Below, one piece after another: positions 33,493 through 41,445 of a stretch of 61,329 bases of DNA (position 1 is the first letter of the stretch; every line of letters starts with the position of its first letter). The DNA is from Thermoproteus sp. UBA157 (GTDB lineage: Archaea > Thermoproteota > Thermoprotei > Thermoproteales > Thermoproteaceae). A model generated the notes under the pieces. The model did not search any database and was not told the origin of the DNA. It saw nothing but the letters and a program-made list of their open reading frames with translations. A program made the position numbers and the translations under genes. The DNA is taken from NCBI GenBank assembly GCA_002497345.1, contig DANS01000036.1, positions 20,768 to 82,096 of the forward strand. Reading direction: 5' to 3'.

Positions 33493-34260
33493 CCCAACCA
33501 GAGTCTGCCATACGAAGAAGCTGTAGAAGAGCCCGCCCTTCTCCGCGGCCTTGGCCGCGTTCTCGTCGACGCGCCGAAGCTCGGCCAAGAGGTCCTCGGG
33601 CCCTCCGCCCCTTCCCTTGACCGCGAGCGCTGCCTCACGCCAAGCCTTGATCTGCTCCTCGTGGACCTTCAGAAGGTCTACGTCCTCGGTGCACGCGAAA
33701 TGGGGGAAGCAGAGCTTGCTGGCCCCGATGGAGGCCACCTTCCTCAAAGACTCCACGTATAGGTCGTACCTAAACGGCGGAGGCGTCGTGGGGAATATAA
33801 CGCCTATTTCGGGCACGTAGATCCCGGCGCCGTCTCCCGTGAACAAGACGCCCTCGTCTCTGAAGTAGAACATGACGTGGTGGGGCGCGTGGCCCGGCGT
33901 GAAGTAGACGTCTATCGCGTCGAAGAGCCTATCGCCGTCTCTTAAGGGCCTGACGTCGCGTGCAGGCTTCGGCTCGCCGAAGAGATCGGCTATGGAGCCC
34001 AGCGTATCCCTGGTGGCTTGCCAGAGCCTCGACGGATCGGCCAAGTGCCTAATGTACCTCTCGTGGGCGTACACAGGCTTGCCCAGATGCCCCGCCGAGC
34101 CGCAGTGGTCGTTGTGTATATGGGTGCACAACACGTAGTCGGCCTCGATGGGAGGAGTCGAGTTGGGCGGGCCGGGGTCTATCGCTATCCTCGTCCCGCC
34201 TATGTCGAGGATATACGTGGTCACGATGTGGTTCCCTTGGACATACCTCCTAATCTCCAT
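33475..34260 (-). CDS. metallo-beta-lactamase fold hydrolase
   Basis: The 261-residue protein has the zinc-binding signature HIHNDH (CTHIHNDHCG) near residue 55, further ligands in FTPGHAPHH and FTGDGAG, and HFACTED near residue 180. This fits a glyoxalase II-like or related hydrolase, whose substrate is unknown. A C-terminal helical domain follows. It starts 9 bases after the HAD gene stop, so the two form an operon. It ends inside the amidase gene by 18 bases on the opposite strand. Confidence 0.85.
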   Translation of the reverse strand: MEIRRYVQGNHIVTTYILDIGGTRIAIDPGPPNSTPPIEADYVLCTHIHNDHCGSAGHLGKPVYAHERYIRHLADPSRLWQATRDTLGSIADLFGEPKPARDVRPLRDGDRLFDAIDVYFTPGHAPHHVMFYFRDEGVLFTGDGAGIYVPEIGVIFPTTPPPFRYDLYVESLRKVASIGASKLCFPHFACTEDVDLLKVHEEQIKAWREAALAVKGRGGGPEDLLAELRRVDENAAKAAEKGGLFYSFFVWQTLVGLLQSA

Positions 34261-34269
34261 AGCTATAAT

Positions 34270-34854
34270 TCACCGTATATATAAGAGTTCCCTCAAGCTC
34301 CTCACGACGATGACGCCGTCTTTGCAAGGTCGGGCGGCCCTGGCGACGCATACTGGCTTGGCCCCCGCCGCGATCGCCATCTCTACGTCGTATATGCTAT
34401 CGCCGACTACGATCATGTACTGCGTCGGCACGCCGAATACGCGGGACACGACGTAGAGCGGATCCGGATTCGGCTTTCCCCTCTCGATCTCGTCGCCTCC
34501 GAGGACGAAGTCCACAACTAAGCCGATCCTCCTCAAGATCTCCCTGGCCAGAACGCCGCTGGAGGAGGTGACCACGGCGATCGGCCTTGGCAGGTGGGCC
34601 AAGACGTCTACATCCGGATACGGCCTCACCTCGTCTATGTGCCTCCCCAAGAAGTACTTGGCCTTCAGACGCGCCAGCTCCTGCGCTCTGCCGGGGGCGA
34701 GGCGCCGCGCTATCTCGTTTGCCGGGAGGCCCATCAGAGGCCTCACCTCGTCCTCGCTCGCCCTAATGCCGAGCTCCGCGAGGGCGTCGATCCAAGCCCT
34801 CACGTGCGCGTCGACGGAGTCGACGAGGGTGCCGTCGAGGTCGAACACGTACAC
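34270..34854 (-). CDS. HAD family phosphatase, phosphoglycolate-phosphatase-like
   Basis: The 194-residue protein has HAD motif I (YVFDLDGTLVDS), motif II (VVTSSSG), motif III Lys (ERGKPNPDPL) and motif IV (VVGDSIYDVEMA), with a small cap domain of the PGP/beta-PGM type. It is probably a small-molecule phosphatase. The GTG start is about 23 bases after a TATA (gttataaacc, minus strand) that directly abuts the 3' end of a C/D box sRNA. It precedes the metallo-hydrolase in an operon. Confidence 0.85.
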   Translation of the reverse strand: MYVFDLDGTLVDSVDAHVRAWIDALAELGIRASEDEVRPLMGLPANEIARRLAPGRAQELARLKAKYFLGRHIDEVRPYPDVDVLAHLPRPIAVVTSSSGVLAREILRRIGLVVDFVLGGDEIERGKPNPDPLYVVSRVFGVPTQYMIVVGDSIYDVEMAIAAGAKPVCVARAARPCKDGVIVVRSLRELLYIR

Positions 34855-34879
34855 GGGCGTTCAAAAAAGGGCGGTTTAT

Positions 34880-34934
34880 AACTCAGCGGCCTATCAACTC
34901 CTCACCGCTAGGGGCCCGGTTCCTCATCACGGCC
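34880..34934 (-). ncRNA. C/D box sRNA (2'-O-methylation guide)
   Basis: On the minus strand the order is C box GTGATGA (34924-34930), a 12-base guide GGAACCGGGCCC, D' box CTAG, a 3-base spacer, C' box TGAGGA, a 12-base guide GTTGATAGGCCG and D box CTGA (34883-34886). This 12/3/12 spacing is exactly that of archaeal C/D guide RNAs, which direct ribose methylation five bases upstream of D or D' in rRNA or tRNA. It begins a few bases after the uspA stop and ends at the HAD gene promoter. Targets were not determined. Confidence 0.7.
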
Positions 34935-34935
34935 A

Positions 34936-35361
34936 TCACTTGACCACTAAGACGGGCTTTCTGGAGTGGGTCACTATTCCCGTGGAGACGCTGCCCAGAA
35001 AGACCCTTTTTATCGTTGAGAGGCCCCTGCTGCCCGTGACGATTAAATCGGCTCCTATATTTTCGGCGTATTCGACAATGGCGCTTGCCGGATCGCCTTC
35101 GAGCAACGCGGTCTCCGCCCGCACGCCCTCGGCCTCGGCCCTGGCCTTGGCATCGGCTAGATCGGCCTTGGCTTTATCCCTCATCGAGTCTACGATATCG
35201 GCAGGAACGGGCCCCATGGATAGGCCCAATATAGTCGCCGTGTCGACCACCTCCGCCACGTAGATCTTCGCGCCGTATTTCTTGGCGATATCTACGGCGA
35301 CCTCGAGGGCCTTCTTGGCGTTTTGGGAGCCGTCGTATGCGACCAAGATCCTCTTGAACAT
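34936..35361 (-). CDS. universal stress protein UspA
   Basis: The 141-residue protein is a single Usp domain with the start FKRILVAYDGSQNAKKALE and the ATP-binding motif G-x2-G-x9-G-S/T near the end (VTGSRGLSTIKRVFLGSVST). Such proteins bind ATP or AMP and respond to stress. A TATA (atattaatc) lies about 25 bases upstream. The stop is followed after five bases by a C/D box sRNA on the same strand, which may be processed from the same transcript. Confidence 0.9.
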   Translation of the reverse strand: MFKRILVAYDGSQNAKKALEVAVDIAKKYGAKIYVAEVVDTATILGLSMGPVPADIVDSMRDKAKADLADAKARAEAEGVRAETALLEGDPASAIVEYAENIGADLIVTGSRGLSTIKRVFLGSVSTGIVTHSRKPVLVVK

Positions 35362-35445
35362 AGCACCATCGACGTGGTGATTAATATTTGCAACGCGCGA
35401 GCGCCGCCGGCGGGTTGGGCTTAAATAGCCGACAACGGTGTACTC

Positions 35446-36399
35446 ATGGTCAGAATTTTGGGCCTTGGCCCCTCCGGCGCCGCGCTGGGCTCGGCGTTAG
35501 GCGAGGCCCTTGCAGTAGATCCCAACAAGCGCTACTACAAGGCATGCGGCGAAGCCGTGCCCGTGGAGACGCCCTTGGTGTCGCGCGAGTTCGTAGTCGA
35601 CGCGGTGAGGAGGTACCGCTTCTTCCTCGGCAAGAGGGAAATCGGCGAGGTCTCCTACGGCAAGCCCAGGTGGTACATAGTCGATAAGGCAGCTTGGGTC
35701 GAATCGCTTAGGGCGACCATAAGGCCCAGCGAGGATGACGACGATGTCGTGGTCGACGCTAGGGGGCCCTACGCGAGCCGCGGCGGCAAGCTGATTGTGG
35801 CCATGGCCTACGTAGAGGGCGTGCGGAGAGACGACGAGACCGCCGACTTTATATTCCCGCCGGGCTTGACGGGGTTCTTCTGGGTCTTCCCCCACGGCGG
35901 TTTGCACAACATAGGCGGCGGCTTTCTCGGAGTCGACAACCCGATCCCGCTCGTCAAGGAGTTCGCGTCGAGGCTGGGCGGGAGGATAAAGCTCATCAAG
36001 GGCGCTCCGCTGACTGTGATGCCCGAGGTGGACCTAGGCGTGGAGGGGCGCTACAAGGTGGGCGAGGCCGCCGGCTTGGTGTATCCCCTAACCGGCGAGG
36101 GGATAAGGCCCGGGATAATCTCCGCGTTGGCCCTCGCCGACTCGTTGGGCACGAGGAAGCCGCTCGACGAATACAGGAGGAAGATGGCGCCCGTGATTAG
36201 GCAAATACAACTACAGAAGAGGTTGCTCCGCTTGGCGTCCAGGATCGCCTCGAGCGGGGGCGGGATATCGTTGCTCGCAGACGACGCGTTGTTGCGCGAT
36301 TACATCGAGGAGGAGCTCTCGGCGAAGGGCTTATTTCTGGCGTTGGCGAAAAGACCCATCGCGGCCGCCAAGCTCGTAGCGGCGTTGTTGAGGAGGTAA
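35446..36399 (+). CDS. geranylgeranyl reductase family flavoprotein
   Basis: Geranylgeranyl reductases saturate the double bonds of archaeal lipid chains. The 317-residue protein has an N-terminal FAD loop (LGLGPSGAALGSALG), the family motif KACGEAVP near residue 28, FFWVFPHGGLHNIGGG near 135 and YPLTGEGIRPGI near 210. It is shorter than the usual 380-450 residues, mainly in the C-terminus and between motifs. TATA (gcttaaatag) predicts a leaderless ATG. It ends exactly where the opposite CBS gene ends. Full activity is likely but unproven. Confidence 0.75.
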   Translation: MVRILGLGPSGAALGSALGEALAVDPNKRYYKACGEAVPVETPLVSREFVVDAVRRYRFFLGKREIGEVSYGKPRWYIVDKAAWVESLRATIRPSEDDDDVVVDARGPYASRGGKLIVAMAYVEGVRRDDETADFIFPPGLTGFFWVFPHGGLHNIGGGFLGVDNPIPLVKEFASRLGGRIKLIKGAPLTVMPEVDLGVEGRYKVGEAAGLVYPLTGEGIRPGIISALALADSLGTRKPLDEYRRKMAPVIRQIQLQKRLLRLASRIASSGGGISLLADDALLRDYIEEELSAKGLFLALAKRPIAAAKLVAALLRR

Positions 36400-36858
36400 T
36401 CAAGCGCTCATCCCGCGCTCGAAGGTCCACTCGTCGTATCCCGCTATGACCCTTAGCGCGTTGTCCTCGTACACTATGTCCTTTATGGACAAAACGCCGT
36501 ATAGCTTGCCGTCTTTAGTCACCACCAGATGTCGGATGTTGTGTTGCCTCATTAGGCTGGCCGCCTTGCTCAACGGCTCCTCGGCCTCTATTGTGATCAC
36601 GGTTTTGGTAGCGATGTCCCACACGGGCCTCGAGAAGTCTATTCCCTCCGCCACTGCCCTCACGAGATCCCTCTCCGAGACGACGCCCACGACTTTGGAG
36701 GGATCTCGGCTATCCACTAACACCAAGAGACCTATGTTCTTCTCCCTCAAGATCCTCGCGGCCTCCCTTATGGGAGTTTCGGGAGTCGCCTTAACTACGT
36801 CCGTGGAGGCGAATTGTGCAACCGACACGTCTCCCCCTGAATGCTCCTTTATATACAT
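36400..36858 (-). CDS. CBS domain pair protein
   Basis: The 152-residue protein is two CBS domains: TPETPIREAARILREKNIGL...VGVVSERDLVRAV and EEPLSKAASLMRQHNIRHLV...GVLSIKDIVYE. CBS pairs bind adenosyl ligands and sense energy or cofactor levels. There is no enzymatic domain. The last residue codon lies next to the last base of the reductase gene on the other strand. Confidence 0.88.
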   Translation of the reverse strand: MYIKEHSGGDVSVAQFASTDVVKATPETPIREAARILREKNIGLLVLVDSRDPSKVVGVVSERDLVRAVAEGIDFSRPVWDIATKTVITIEAEEPLSKAASLMRQHNIRHLVVTKDGKLYGVLSIKDIVYEDNALRVIAGYDEWTFERGMSA

Positions 36859-36970
36859 TACTATAATTATGGTAAGTGTGCTTTGTTACATTAATTGTGG
36901 CGCAACGAGATGTCGTTGTTGAGCGCAAACGAGCTAGCTGTAGCAAAATTTATCTAGCTTAAACAAAATC

Positions 36971-37828
36971 GTGGAGACCAGGCGGGTGTTTAAGATAAGG
37001 GAGTCGTACGCCGTTTTTCTGCCCAAGCAGTGGTGCGAGAGGAACTCCGTGGGGGAGAGGAGCGAGGTCAACGTCATGTGGGAGGAGGACGTAGTCGTCA
37101 TCAAGCCGTCGAGGCCCAAGTCCTTTTCGGCCAAAGTCTCGGCCCCCGATTTAAACGTCGTGGTGAAGCTGTTGATGGCCGCGCTTGTGTCGGGCTACGA
37201 CGAGGTTAGGCTTGAGGTTAAGGGCATGGATCTCCAGCTCCGACACAAGATAGTGTCGGCGGCTAGGGGACTCTACATGTTGCCTATTGAGGAGGGGCCA
37301 GACTACGTGGTGTTGAGGGTCGAGGATGTGAAGTTCGACAGGGAGAAGCTTATCGCTAGGATGGTGTCTACTTTGATCTTCATGATAGACCACCTCATAA
37401 CCGCCCCCAGAGTAGACGCGGCGTTGCTGGAGAGCGTCGACGACGAGGTGGACCGATATAGGCACATGATAGAGAGGCTCTGCCACAAGTACCCGACAAG
37501 CGCCTGCGTGGGCCACGTCCAGCTGGCCAGATACGTGGAGAGGGCGGCCGATCACATAGTCGAGCTGGCCAAGCTGGAGCCCCCCAAGGAGCTCGCCGAG
37601 GCTTTGAGGGAGGCCGTGGCCGAGTTCGCCAAGACGTCCTCGGCCAAAGACGTGAAGGACGTGTTCGCCTTCATCGAGATGACCGATAGGGTGAGATTCC
37701 ACATAAGACAAGTGGCTAAGGACGAGATAACCATGTTGCACGCCGATAGGGTCTTGGACTACTTGGCCAACGCGGCCGAGATATATATCGATATGTTCGT
37801 GCATACAACGGCTGAGATAGAGCTGTGA
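36971..37828 (+). CDS. PhoU-like phosphate-transport regulator with AbrB-type N-terminus
   Basis: The 285-residue protein starts with an AbrB/SpoVT-like strand-turn region (RRVFKIRESYAVFLPKQWCE...SEVNVMWEEDVVVIKP), then two helical PhoU repeats (residues 105-190 and 195-280). It matches COG0704 archaeal phosphate uptake regulators. No pst transporter is in the window. The GTG start follows an AT-rich promoter (aaatttatc). Confidence 0.8.
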   Translation: METRRVFKIRESYAVFLPKQWCERNSVGERSEVNVMWEEDVVVIKPSRPKSFSAKVSAPDLNVVVKLLMAALVSGYDEVRLEVKGMDLQLRHKIVSAARGLYMLPIEEGPDYVVLRVEDVKFDREKLIARMVSTLIFMIDHLITAPRVDAALLESVDDEVDRYRHMIERLCHKYPTSACVGHVQLARYVERAADHIVELAKLEPPKELAEALREAVAEFAKTSSAKDVKDVFAFIEMTDRVRFHIRQVAKDEITMLHADRVLDYLANAAEIYIDMFVHTTAEIEL

Positions 37829-38038
37829 CAGGGCCGCGCGCTCGCCGCCTATCGGTATAGGACGCCCTCCTCATCGTCGGCCCGGGTTACCTCCTCACCT
37901 AGTTCTCGCGCTCCTTAGCCTTTTAAACTACTTCATGGAAGACTCCGGGTGATGTCGCTTTATGGTCCCCTCGGCGATCAGTGAGCACGGGTTGGGGGTG
38001 CTGAAACGCCTTTATACCAGATACGAGGAGGATCTCTA

Positions 38039-38563
38039 ATGAGGCCTCACGAGGAGCACAAGGCCAAGGGCCCTAGGGAGCTCTCCTTCTGGGTGGTCAC
38101 CGTCAGCACATCGCGTTACGAGGCCATGACGTCGGGGAGGCCCTACACCGACGAGTCCGGCGATAGGGCCGTCGAGCTGATAACTAGGGCTGGCCATAAA
38201 GTCGTCGGCAGATCCTTGGTCAAGGACGACGTCTTGATGATCAGAGGGGTCGTGCTGGATCTCTTGAGACGGCCCGACGTGGACGTGATAGTGCTGACGG
38301 GGGGCACCGGGATAGCCAGAACCGACGTCACCGTGGAGGCCGTGAGGCCCCTCCTGGAGAAGGAGCTGGAGGGATTCGGCGATATCTTCAGGCTGCGGAG
38401 CTACCAAGAGGTAGGCACAGCCGCGATAATGTCCAGAGCACTTGCGGGCGTGGCCAACGGCAAGCTCGTCGCGGCGTTGCCGGGATCCCCGAACGCGGTA
38501 GAGACGGGGCTGAACATCATACTGCCGGAAGCCCCCCATATAATCTACTTGGCGAGGTCGTGA
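38039..38563 (+). CDS. moaB: molybdenum cofactor biosynthesis protein MoaB/Mog
   Basis: MoaB-type proteins adenylylate molybdopterin before metal insertion. The 174-residue protein has VVTVSTSRYEAMTSGRPYTDESG at the N-terminus, the VLTGGTGIARTDVTVEAV core, the RSYQEVGTAAIMSRALAG segment and ALPGSPNAVETGL near the end, all typical of the family. The TATA (gcctttatacc) and a GGAGG a few bases before the ATG are both visible. It is alone on its strand. Confidence 0.9.
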   Translation: MRPHEEHKAKGPRELSFWVVTVSTSRYEAMTSGRPYTDESGDRAVELITRAGHKVVGRSLVKDDVLMIRGVVLDLLRRPDVDVIVLTGGTGIARTDVTVEAVRPLLEKELEGFGDIFRLRSYQEVGTAAIMSRALAGVANGKLVAALPGSPNAVETGLNIILPEAPHIIYLARS

Positions 38564-38590
38564 AAAGAGGGGGTTGTTAATCGGCGGGTT

Positions 38591-39073
38591 CTAGCCGCTC
38601 GTCAGGACTTGGCCGTTAGGCGCCACGCACCCGATCGACGTATAGAAGCCGTTGCTTGTATACGTCCAGGCCGTGTACGCAAGCGGCGGGCCGTAGGTGC
38701 CGAGGGAGGGCGGGATCACCGCGCCGTTTAGCGGACGTCCCAGATAACGTCGTAAACTACGCGCTCCACGATGGCGCCGAGTATGCGAGTTTGATTGGTA
38801 TCCATAAACGCGGAGACACCGGCGGGTATCGAATAGGCCGTCGGCTGCGGCATATAGGCAGGACCTATGTATGCAAGCCCATCGCCGGCGGTGGCCAGCG
38901 TTGCGGCCTGGGCCGCCGTGTTTACGCTGACGGGCTTTAAGACCCAAGTCGCGTTGAGGGCAGAGCTCCCTATAGGCAATGTCCTTCGGCGTAAGTTTTA
39001 TGTCGAGATGCTGCATCGCGAACAAGGAGCCCATATCGCCGGCACCCTCCGCGGGGATCTCCGCGTCTTGGAA
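38591..39073 (-). pseudogene. broken secreted or surface protein gene
   Basis: Coding sequence begins right after the LOG stop at 39074, in the same frame and with no start codon: FQDAEIPAEGAGDMGSLFAM and on to TPKDIAY near 38980. It then continues in a second frame (GSSALNATWVLKPVSVNTAA, then GLAYIGPAYMPQPTAYSIPA and TRILGAIVERVVYDVIW, ending at a stop at 38728), and returns to the first frame (RPLNGAVIPPSLGTYGPPLA and on to a stop at 38591). Two compensating frameshifts and a missing N-terminus make it a pseudogene. Sequons suggest an exported protein; family unknown. Confidence 0.6.
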
Positions 39074-39601
39074 TTACCCGAACTCGGCCGTTTTCCCTCC
39101 TATCCGCGCCTTGCATACCTCCCTGGCCATCTGGCGGGGATCGTCGAAATATCTCACGACGGCGGTCCTCCTCTCGTCTACATAGTCCGGGAAGGCCTTC
39201 TGTAGATTGTCGGAGGCGAGGCCCGTGTTCGTCAACATGAATACGGGCTTGCCCATGGCGTAGCCCATCAAGACCTCTATCATGGTGCCCGCCGCCCCGC
39301 CGAACGCGACGACGACGTCGGCGGATCGGATCAACATAACGCTACGGCACCTGTACTCACAGCCGGTCTTCACCCCGACGGCCCCCTCGGGCATCTCGAC
39401 GTCCTCCCTCTCTATGGGGAGGAACGCCACGACCAGGAGGCCTCTGCGCAGAGCCTCATCGACGATTCGCTTCATCAAGCCCCAGTATCCGCCCACGAGG
39501 ATCACAGGCTTGGCGCACTTCACGAGCTCGTCGAAGAACCCCTCGATCTTGGGCGCCAAGTGCTCCGAGTCGGAGCTGTGGGCCGCCACGGCGAGCTTCA
39601 C
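39074..39601 (-). CDS. LOG family (lysine decarboxylase-like) protein
   Basis: The 175-residue protein has the Rossmann-type LOG fold: VILVGGYWGLMKRIVDEALRRG and the FGGAAGTMIEVLMGYAMGKPV motif near residue 100, a variant of PGGxGTxxE. LOG proteins cleave ribose from cytokinin-like nucleotides or have related phosphoribohydrolase roles; this archaeal group is not characterised (TIGR00725 type). The next DNA downstream is a decayed gene. Confidence 0.8.
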   Translation of the reverse strand: MKLAVAAHSSDSEHLAPKIEGFFDELVKCAKPVILVGGYWGLMKRIVDEALRRGLLVVAFLPIEREDVEMPEGAVGVKTGCEYRCRSVMLIRSADVVVAFGGAAGTMIEVLMGYAMGKPVFMLTNTGLASDNLQKAFPDYVDERRTAVVRYFDDPRQMAREVCKARIGGKTAEFG

Positions 39602-39630
39602 GGGAGAGGTCGCACGAGCCTATTAAAGGT

Positions 39631-40332
39631 TTAAGAGAAGAGGAGCCTATATAGGGCCAGGCACTCCTTTGCGTTGAGCCCTTCGCACGCCTTGCCGGGG
39701 CGGCAGAAATCGGCCAAGTTGTACAAGAACTTAACGGCGTCTTCCGCGTGTTTGAAAAACGCCGAGGCGAACACGGCTCCGCTGTACGTCTTCTTTATTA
39801 TAGTAGCGCCGAGGTCCTCCAGTATTCTCGGCACAGCCATCACGACGGGACAGCCGCCTCTGAGCGAAATGCCCAAATCGACTCCTCCCTCGCATATATA
39901 CAAATCGACGTCCTTGGTGGAGCCCACCAAGTATGCATATATACAAGCGCCTCTGAGATCTGCGTCCAGCACCTTTGGCTCCACGAACTTGTAAACGGCG
40001 TCGATCAGCTCGGGGGCTTTTCTGGACACGCACTCGAAGGCGGCCAGCGCTCCTCCGTAGCCCTTCAGAGTAAACAAGGCGTTGCCGTATCTCAAGCTCA
40101 CGGAGTTTCCGCGCACGCTTATATGAGTCAGCCTTTGCCCCTCAATGCTACAATAGGGCGTGTCCAAGCTGGTCGCGCGCCACGCGATCGTCCACGAGGC
40201 GGCGAGGCCCGCCAACGCGGCGGCCGAGATCAAGTGCAAGCCTCTGGCCCAGGCGAAGGCGGCGGCCGCGAGGAATAATAGGAAGCCGCCGCGCTCCAGG
40301 AAAAACCTATAGAGGCCGAGGTATAACTTCAC
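39631..40332 (-). CDS. membrane protein of unknown function
   Basis: The 233-residue protein has two N-terminal membrane helices (about residues 14-30 and 33-50) followed by a cytoplasmic or outside domain of 180 residues with eight cysteines (for example CSIEGQ, CVSRK, CIYAYL, CEGG, CPVV, CRPGKACEG, CLALY). The spacing is irregular, so disulfides rather than a metal site are likely. I do not recognise a family. Confidence 0.55.
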   Translation of the reverse strand: MKLYLGLYRFFLERGGFLLFLAAAAFAWARGLHLISAAALAGLAASWTIAWRATSLDTPYCSIEGQRLTHISVRGNSVSLRYGNALFTLKGYGGALAAFECVSRKAPELIDAVYKFVEPKVLDADLRGACIYAYLVGSTKDVDLYICEGGVDLGISLRGGCPVVMAVPRILEDLGATIIKKTYSGAVFASAFFKHAEDAVKFLYNLADFCRPGKACEGLNAKECLALYRLLFS

Positions 40333-40350
40333 ATTATATTCGATTTCGAT

Positions 40351-41250
40351 CTATATATTCCTTGTTGCGAGGAGCCTCTCCACCTCCTCCCTAGTGGGAG
40401 AGGAGCGGGCCCCCCTCCTCGCGGATTTCAGAGCGCCCGCCGCGTTCGCGAACTTCAACGCGTACCTCACGTCGCGCCCCTCCATGACGGCCACCAAGAA
40501 GGCGGCGTCGAAGGCGTCGCCTGCTCCCGTCGTGTCGACCGCCTCGACCTTAAAGGCCGGCTCCTCCAGGATCTCCCCGTCTTGCAAATAGGCGACGGCC
40601 CCCTTGGCGCCCCTCTTCACCACGACAGTCCTCACGCCGAGCTTGAAGGCCGCCGTCGCGTCGCCGCCTAAGAGGTCGCGGAACTCCGACTCGTTGAGGA
40701 ACAAATAATCGGTCTCCCTCAGCAAGCCCTCGAGGTAGGTCAATCCCCTACGCGACCATATCCTTCCCGGGTCCACGCTCACTTTTAGGCCCAACCTCTT
40801 GGCGCGTCTGGCGGCCTCAACGGCCGTCTCCAGCTTGTACATAGTGATATGTAGAAGGTCGAAGCCCCTCAACGCGTCCTCCGTCACCTCCCAAGGCTCC
40901 ACGGCCTCCGAGGCTCCTATGTACTCGAAGACCTTCACCTCGCCGTTGGGATATACAAGCAGGAAGGACGTGCCGGTCTGTTGTCCAACGACGACCTTCA
41001 CCCTCCCGATCTCGACTCCGTCCTTCAAGAGCTCCTCGAGCAAAAGGCGCCCGAAGTTGTCGAAACCTACCGACGTTATTATGGCGGACCTGGCGCCGAG
41101 CCTTCTAGCCGCCACGGCGAAGTTCGACGCCGATCCCCCGCCTCCGTATCTGAGCTCAGCCACTAGAGCCGCCTCACCCTCATCAGGCCTTCCGGATAGA
41201 TACAACTGTATGTCCATGAGGAGATGCCCTAGAGCCAAGAACGATTGCAT
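40351..41250 (-). CDS. PfkB family sugar kinase
   Basis: The 299-residue kinase phosphorylates a sugar or nucleoside. From this ATG it starts MQSFLALGHLLMDIQ, followed by RYGGGGSASNFAVAARRLGA (substrate site) and, near residue 245, the catalytic DTTGAGDAFDAAFL with anion hole and Asp base. It belongs to the ribokinase/PfkB superfamily. A 47-codon upstream extension is rejected because a TATA (cattaatacc) lies about 24 bases before this ATG. The substrate is unknown. Confidence 0.87.
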   Translation of the reverse strand: MQSFLALGHLLMDIQLYLSGRPDEGEAALVAELRYGGGGSASNFAVAARRLGARSAIITSVGFDNFGRLLLEELLKDGVEIGRVKVVVGQQTGTSFLLVYPNGEVKVFEYIGASEAVEPWEVTEDALRGFDLLHITMYKLETAVEAARRAKRLGLKVSVDPGRIWSRRGLTYLEGLLRETDYLFLNESEFRDLLGGDATAAFKLGVRTVVVKRGAKGAVAYLQDGEILEEPAFKVEAVDTTGAGDAFDAAFLVAVMEGRDVRYALKFANAAGALKSARRGARSSPTREEVERLLATRNI

Positions 41251-41343
41251 ATATTCCCTTGACTTCGCGGTATTAATGCAGATGGGGGGCTCTCGCAACG
41301 CGGGAGGTGAAAGGCCCAATCGGCGAGGCCGCAAGCGCCAAAG

Positions 41344-41430
41344 CGCGGAGAACCGCGAAGGGATCGGCCAGCGGCTAGATCTGCGATCCACACGCCGATC
41401 TCACGCTATCAACAAATCGCGGAGAACCGC
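41344..41430. repeat. 13-base direct repeat
   Basis: The sequence cgcggagaaccgc occurs at 41344-41356 and again at 41418-41430, 74 bases apart start to start, between the PfkB and CPBP genes. An 11-base piece (gcggttctccg) recurs in the decayed region at 16410-16420. The copies do not form an array. Confidence 0.4.
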
Positions 41431-41445
41431 CGAGCGCTCGGCCCT

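Noticed and set aside
37950..38015. Possible C/D box sRNA (GTGATGT ... TGAGCA ... CTGA) upstream of moaB
   Set aside because: The C box is imperfect, no proper D' box lies at a 12-base distance, and the CTGA coincides with the moaB promoter region.
38728..38979. Separate 83-residue gene
   Set aside because: It has no start with a promoter and both neighbours in other frames continue its sequence, so it is the middle part of a broken gene.
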